Assembly: GCA_035642125.1 (NCBI GenBank)
Contig: DASQSZ010000163.1
Location: forward strand, 1 to 10,522
DNA: 10,522 nt
Direction: 5' to 3'
Origin: CALAED01 sp937891035
Lineage (GTDB): Bacteria; Actinomycetota; Actinomycetes; Streptosporangiales; Streptosporangiaceae
Of this stretch, positions 6,183-10,522 are shown in pieces. Every line of letters begins with the position of its first letter. Position 1 is the stretch's first letter. A program made the translations under genes and the position numbers. The notes beneath the pieces were generated by a model. That model ran no database searches. It saw only the letters and a program-made list of their open reading frames with translations, and had not been told where the DNA came from.

Positions 6183-6312
6183 GACGGCAGACGGCGAGCG
6201 GGCCGGACCCTAAGTCTGAGGGGCGGTCACGACGAAGGCCAAGGCAGGCGGCTTCGATCCCCTACGCAGGCCGCTGGGCCCACGCGGCGTGCCCACCCCG
6301 ACGGTTGGCCGG

Positions 6313-7974
<1,662 letters not shown>

Positions 7975-8017
7975 GCACTCAAGCCTAGGGCAGTATCCGA
8001 TGGCTTCGTGCCGCTGA

Positions 8018-8042
8018 CCCGGCGGCCGGGGGCGGCGCCGGG
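8018..8042 (-). terminator. GC-rich hairpin between the cyclase gene and ettA
   Basis: The 7-bp arms CCCGGCG (8018-8024) and CGCCGGG (8036-8042) are separated by 11 bases. In the direction of transcription the hairpin follows the cyclase stop by 6 bases and precedes the ettA start by 43. There is no T-run. It may terminate the cyclase transcript or only separate the two genes. Confidence 0.35.
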
Positions 8043-8048
8043 CGAGGC

Positions 8049-9323
8049 TCAAGATCTTTTGGCGGCGGGAAGACAGACCCGGTCGCGGCCGGATTCCTTG
8101 GCCCGGTAGAGGGCGAGATCGGCGGCGGCGAGCAACTCGATGAGGTCGTGCCCGTGGACGCGCAGCAGCGCCACACCGATCGAGACGGTGACCGCGACCG
8201 AGCCGTCCTCGGCGGGCACGGCGAGCCGCCTGACCCGGCCGCGCAGCCGTTCGGCCACCCGGCACGCCTCCACCGTGTCGGCGCCCGGCACCAGCACGAC
8301 GAACTCCTCGCCGCCGAACCGGCCGACGATGTCATAGTCGCGCAGCTGGTTGCACAACGTCGTGGCGACTCCGACGAGCACCTGGTCGCCGACGAGATGG
8401 CCGTAGGTGTCGTTGACTCGCTTGAAGTGATCGAGGTCGACGAGCAGCAGCGCGAGCGGTTCGCCGCTCCGCCGCGCCCGGGACAGCTCAGTGTCGGCCT
8501 CACGCTGCCACGCCGCGGCGTTGAGCAACCCGGTCTTGGCGTCCGTACGGGCGGCGGCCTGCAACTGCTGGTGCAGCAGGCTGCGCTGGAGCAGCACCAC
8601 CGGCGGCAGGGCGAGGAGGAGCAGCCCGAGCGACAACGCGCAGGCGATGGTGACGAGGACCCCCACGCACAGCTCGACCACGTCGAGCAACAGGGTCTCC
8701 CTGGTCCCGAACATCTCGCGCCAGCCCTCCTCGGGCGCGTAGCCATGCGCGGCGATCGCCACCAGGATGATGTTGACGACGGTGAACAGTGCCGCGCACC
8801 CGACCGCCAGGACGATGACGCCGCGCGAGCCCGTCAGCCAGGTGACGTCACCGATGAGCGGCCCTGGCACCTGCGAATGGAAGGCATAGGAGGCACAGGC
8901 ACCGGCGAGCCCGAGCGCCGAGGTCACCAGCATCCGCCGGTACAGCAGCGTCCGCCGCACTCGGGCCTGGAGCAGGGCCTGCAGCGGAATCGGCATGATC
9001 AAGGCGTAGACCGGTGGCAGCAGCAGAGCCACCGGCAGCCACCACGCGGACAGCATGTCGCGGGCCACCCCCGCGGGCATGCCCAGCCGCCTGGACGCCT
9101 CGATACAGACCGCGCCACAGGCAACGAGGGCGCAGAAGGTCAACAGCTCGGCGGGCCGGGCCGGAGTCGTGATCACCGCGCCGGTTGCCACGGCGAGGTG
9201 GATGACGCTGACGACGGTGACGTAGCCGATGAGGAGACGCCGAGCCGGCAGCGCTTTCTTGCGATAGGAGGCGCGCGCCAGGCCACCGCTGCCCTCGGTG
9301 GCCGATTGATGCACGCTCGTCAT
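8049..9323 (-). CDS. Membrane-bound diguanylate cyclase (GGDEF domain)
   Basis: This 424-residue protein is predicted to make cyclic di-GMP from two GTP on the cytoplasmic face. After a 28-residue polar tail there are about six membrane segments (near 30-50, 60-76, 93-118, 131-148, 168-192, 210-246), not assigned to a named sensor family here. The GGDEF domain covers about 258-420. It has the active-site motif as GGEEF (337-341), metal ligands Asp296 (VDLDHF) and Asp313 (GHLVGDQVL), and Asn304 in RVNDTYGH for guanine contact. An inhibitory I-site RDYD (328-331) is spaced exactly five residues before GGEEF, so product feedback is expected. No EAL domain follows, so it is a dedicated synthase. 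The ATG at 9323 has GGGGG 5 bases upstream. It lies between ssb and ettA on the same strand. In Streptomyces c-di-GMP controls the BldD developmental switch; a role here is inferred. Confidence 0.94.
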   Translation of the reverse strand: MTSVHQSATEGSGGLARASYRKKALPARRLLIGYVTVVSVIHLAVATGAVITTPARPAELLTFCALVACGAVCIEASRRLGMPAGVARDMLSAWWLPVALLLPPVYALIMPIPLQALLQARVRRTLLYRRMLVTSALGLAGACASYAFHSQVPGPLIGDVTWLTGSRGVIVLAVGCAALFTVVNIILVAIAAHGYAPEEGWREMFGTRETLLLDVVELCVGVLVTIACALSLGLLLLALPPVVLLQRSLLHQQLQAAARTDAKTGLLNAAAWQREADTELSRARRSGEPLALLLVDLDHFKRVNDTYGHLVGDQVLVGVATTLCNQLRDYDIVGRFGGEEFVVLVPGADTVEACRVAERLRGRVRRLAVPAEDGSVAVTVSIGVALLRVHGHDLIELLAAADLALYRAKESGRDRVCLPAAKRS

Positions 9324-9394
9324 GCTTTCCCCCTTGTCCGGGAGGCCTGCGGCCGGCGGCGCCGACCTTCCGTGCAGAGCATCACGTTGTGTAA

Positions 9395-9414
9395 CACGAT
9401 AGTTGCAAATCGTG
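9395..9414. promoter_or_regulatory. Inverted repeat in the cyclase promoter region
   Basis: CACGAT (9395-9400) and ATCGTG (9409-9414) pair around an 8-base centre in an AT-richer patch, 72 bases upstream of the cyclase ATG. GTGT/ACAC symmetry (9389-9397) overlaps its left arm. It is a candidate operator for control of the c-di-GMP synthase. Confidence 0.4.
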
Positions 9415-9459
9415 CGGGCAGGGGTTGAAAACGGGTAGCTTCGGTACGACGGATATGGG

Positions 9460-9495
9460 CAGTGTGATCACAGTGCTCAGTGTGCTCACAGTGTC
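9460..9495. repeat. Two near-identical 18-bp direct repeats, each built from 9-bp halves
   Basis: Copy one (9460-9477) and copy two (9478-9495) agree at 15 of 18 positions and abut exactly. Each contains CAGTGTG and CACAGTG, so the block is internally palindromic (TGTGATCACA at 9463-9472) and can be read as four 9-bp units. It lies 137 bases upstream of the cyclase start and may be a multi-site operator or a simple repeat. Confidence 0.7.
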
Positions 9496-9606
9496 GAAAT
9501 CAGGGGCCGTTGAGTCCCGCGGCCCACAGCACCATCCAGAGGGGGATCATAAGAATGATGCGCGGCGTTTCCTGGATCTAGGAGGGCGCGCCTCCCCGGA
9601 CGCCGG

Positions 9607-9639
9607 CCGGGGGCGCCGCCATCTCGACGACGCCCCCGG
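9607..9639 (-). terminator. Strong hairpin downstream of ssb and the 38-aa ORF
   Basis: CCGGGGGCG (9607-9615) and CGCCCCCGG (9631-9639) form a perfect 9-bp stem with a 15-base loop. In ssb transcription direction it comes 43 bases after the stop of the small ORF at 9683, as expected for the end of that operon. No T-run follows on the minus strand. Confidence 0.5.
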
Positions 9640-9682
9640 TCTCACTTTGAACTCCGCCGCACCTTGAAAGCCGCGCTCCGGC

Positions 9683-9799
9683 TCAGCTGTCCGGCAGGGT
9701 CTCCCGGCCCCTCACCTTGATCGACAAGGCGTGCACCTCGCGATCGATGCTCTCGTCACGTTGCGGACTCGATCGAGCACCGTTCGTGAGCATCAGCAT
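9683..9799 (-). CDS. Unrecognised 38-aa ORF translationally coupled to ssb
   Basis: Its ATG shares a base with the ssb stop codon (TGATG on the minus strand), a standard arrangement for termination-reinitiation; a second ATG lies two codons on. There is no independent Shine-Dalgarno. The last 24 codons show a clear coding pattern for a GC-rich actinobacterium: 23 of 24 third positions are G or C, against 15 of 24 first and 10 of 24 second. The product begins MLMLTNGARSSPQRD and continues in a charged segment (DESIDREVHALSIKVRGRE), with no membrane segment or cysteine. It is too short for most gene callers. I do not recognise a family. It could be a small SSB-associated protein or the intact tail of a decayed gene. 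Confidence 0.45.
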   Translation of the reverse strand: MLMLTNGARSSPQRDESIDREVHALSIKVRGRETLPDS

Positions 9800-10407
9800 C
9801 AGGCCGCTTGGGGCCGGACGTCGTACGAGTCGAACTCGGCTCCCTCCTCTTCGTCGTCTCCGTCATCGGAGCCGGCGGTGCCGTCCCCCGGATAGCCGAC
9901 GGGGGCGTCGGCGGCCTCGTCGGCCGACGCCCCGGGTTCGGCGCCGGGCGCCGCGGCCGGAGCCGGCTCGGGCGCCGCCGAATCGAGCCAGATGTCGTTG
10001 AGCTCCTCGGCCTCCCGGCGGTCTTCGATGCTGGCCATACCGCCGCGCCGCATCCGCCGGAACTGGGCACTGCCGCGGGTCAGGTCGGGCCCGATGGTGG
10101 TCGCGTCGATGACGGCGGAGAAGCGGATGTGCTCGTCCTTGAGGTACTCCCGGACCCGCAGCCGCCCGGTGACGATCACCGGATCGCCGCGCTTCATGTC
10201 CGAGGCGTTGACGTTCTCCGCCAGGCCGCGCCAGCAGTTGACGGTGAGGAAGGTCGACTCCATGTCCTGCCACTGGCCGCTCTCCCGATCGAAGCGGCGC
10301 GGCGTGCAGCCGACGCGTAACGACATGAGCGGGGTGCCGGTCGAGGTGGCCACGTATCTCGGATCGGCGGCGAGCCAGCCGACCACGGTGATATGCGCTT
10401 CGTTCAT
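9799..10407 (-). CDS. ssb: Single-stranded DNA-binding protein, SsbB-type paralogue
   Basis: This 202-residue protein has an OB fold over about residues 1-115 (MNEAHITVVGWLAADPRY, then ESTFLTVNCWRGLAENV and RGDPVIVTGRLRVREY), followed by RGSAQFRRMRR and a disordered Ala/Pro/Glu/Asp tail. It protects single-stranded DNA as an oligomer during replication, repair or segregation. The tail has an acidic run (DDGDDEEEGAEFD) but ends in DSYDVRPQAA and lacks the canonical DDDIPF-like tip that recruits partner proteins to replicative SSBs. This suits an SsbB-type paralogue, such as M. tuberculosis Rv2478c, rather than the main replication SSB. The ATG at 10407 follows AGGAGG by 4 bases. The frame stays open upstream to 10488, but those residues are not SSB-like. 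The EttA-like gene two genes downstream matches the mycobacterial neighbourhood. Confidence 0.94.
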   Translation of the reverse strand: MNEAHITVVGWLAADPRYVATSTGTPLMSLRVGCTPRRFDRESGQWQDMESTFLTVNCWRGLAENVNASDMKRGDPVIVTGRLRVREYLKDEHIRFSAVIDATTIGPDLTRGSAQFRRMRRGGMASIEDRREAEELNDIWLDSAAPEPAPAAAPGAEPGASADEAADAPVGYPGDGTAGSDDGDDEEEGAEFDSYDVRPQAA

Positions 10408-10453
10408 GAATCCTCCTGTCGTGCGGATGCGCTGGCATCCCGTACGACACCAC

Positions 10454-10470
10454 CGTGACGTGCCGTCACG
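10454..10470. promoter_or_regulatory. 17-bp dyad upstream of ssb
   Basis: CGTGACG and CGTCACG are perfect 7-bp inverted arms around TGC, with a further CACC/GGTG pair outside (10451-10454 and 10473-10476). It lies 47-63 bases upstream of the ssb ATG and 17 bases from a TTGACG hexamer (minus strand, 10488-10493) that could be a -35. The -10 position would then fall inside the dyad, although no good -10 sequence is present. It is a candidate repressor site and does not match the actinobacterial LexA box (GAACnnnnGTTC). Confidence 0.45.
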
Positions 10471-10495
10471 CATGGTGAGAAGACCCACGTCAAGC

Positions 10496-10504
10496 TGTGG
10501 ATAA
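10496..10504 (-). promoter_or_regulatory. DnaA box upstream of ssb
   Basis: TGTGGATAA on the plus strand is TTATCCACA on the minus strand, a perfect match to the classical DnaA box, two bases upstream of TTGACG. Streptomyces origins prefer TTGTCCACA, so this is a close but not preferred form. Only one box is visible, so it is not evidence of an origin; DnaA-linked control of ssb is possible. Confidence 0.5.
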
Positions 10505-10522
10505 CTCCGGAACCACCGGCGG

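Larger units (their letters stand above)
5976..6312. other. Gene-poor stretch between ettA and the MFS gene
   Basis: These 337 bases contain no recognised gene. They hold an unusually AT-rich patch for this genome (about 5976-6010), the 22-bp dyad at 5993-6014 and the tentative minus-strand ORF at 5985-6182. A plus-strand frame also stays open from 6027 to 6323 behind a TAG at 6024, but it lacks a good start and shows a less typical codon-position GC pattern. A weak hairpin (CACG-CGG-CGTG, 6281-6291) lies about 20-30 bases beyond the ettA stop and might serve as a terminator. Confidence 0.5.
9324..9682. other. Structured intergenic region upstream of the cyclase gene
   Basis: These 359 bases have no established gene. 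From the cyclase side they contain the inverted repeat at 9395-9414, an 18-bp near-direct repeat (9460-9495), two tiny open frames on opposite strands (plus 9555-9581; minus 9500-9550), a GGAGG/CCTCC hairpin (9581-9595) and a strong hairpin (9607-9639). The cyclase promoter should lie between about 9335 and 9500. I found no hexamer pair I would call with confidence. Confidence 0.55.

Noticed and set aside
6249..6275. Stretch resembling a tRNA T-loop (GGCTTCGATCCCC).
   Set aside because: The flanking bases do not form the T-stem and no acceptor, D or anticodon arm can be drawn.
7975..8265. In-frame N-terminal extension of EttA by 97 residues.
   Set aside because: The extension is Arg/Pro-rich, overlaps the cyclase coding region, and the EttA family starts at MxEYIYTM, as at 7974.
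8148..9428. Long plus-strand open frame across the diguanylate cyclase gene.
   Set aside because: It mirrors the GGDEF gene and gives a low-complexity Gln/Arg/His-rich product; the minus frame has clear domain motifs.
10496..10504. Replication origin suggested by a DnaA box.
   Set aside because: Only one box is present, with no dnaA, dnaN, AT-rich unwinding region or box cluster in view.

Overview
The window is GC-rich throughout, with G or C in most third codon positions. Gene content and order point to a filamentous actinobacterium, probably Streptosporangiales or a relative; the order is an inference. Markers are a group II truncated haemoglobin, an EttA-type ABC-F protein, a second actinobacterial-type SSB, and an XRE regulator with a long helical repeat domain facing a small WWSW-motif protein. 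Eight protein genes are confident, one of them cut by the left edge. Two short ORFs are tentative. I see no rRNA, tRNA, insertion sequence or CRISPR array.

Left part (1-3008): the C-terminal third of a prolyl oligopeptidase ends 24 bases from the convergent XRE-TPR regulator (694-2340, minus). The regulator is divergent from a 93-aa WWSW protein (2727-3008, plus). The 386 bases between them hold a nested hairpin just upstream of the regulator's Shine-Dalgarno, an 8-bp inverted repeat, and an inverted copy of the 9-bp unit that is repeated four times directly after the small gene.

Middle (3009-6312): a small-conductance mechanosensitive channel (3199-4215) and glbO (4294-4716) run rightwards, 78 bases apart. 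They converge on an MFS transporter (4797-5975, minus). Upstream of the transporter is an AT-rich patch with a 22-bp dyad and a doubtful 65-codon ORF.

Right part (6313-10522): all genes read leftwards, in transcription order ssb, an unrecognised 38-aa ORF whose start overlaps the ssb stop (TGATG), a membrane diguanylate cyclase with an intact I-site, and ettA. The SSB/EttA/GlbO neighbourhood resembles the Mycobacterium tuberculosis Rv2470 (glbO), Rv2477c (EttA-like), Rv2478c (second SSB) region, with a c-di-GMP synthase lying between ssb and ettA here. A perfect DnaA box and a 17-bp dyad lie upstream of ssb.

Most of the window is housekeeping or stress-physiology content. The less described parts are the XRE-TPR/WWSW pair with its repeats, the small ORF coupled to ssb, and the structured 359-base region between ssb and the cyclase gene.
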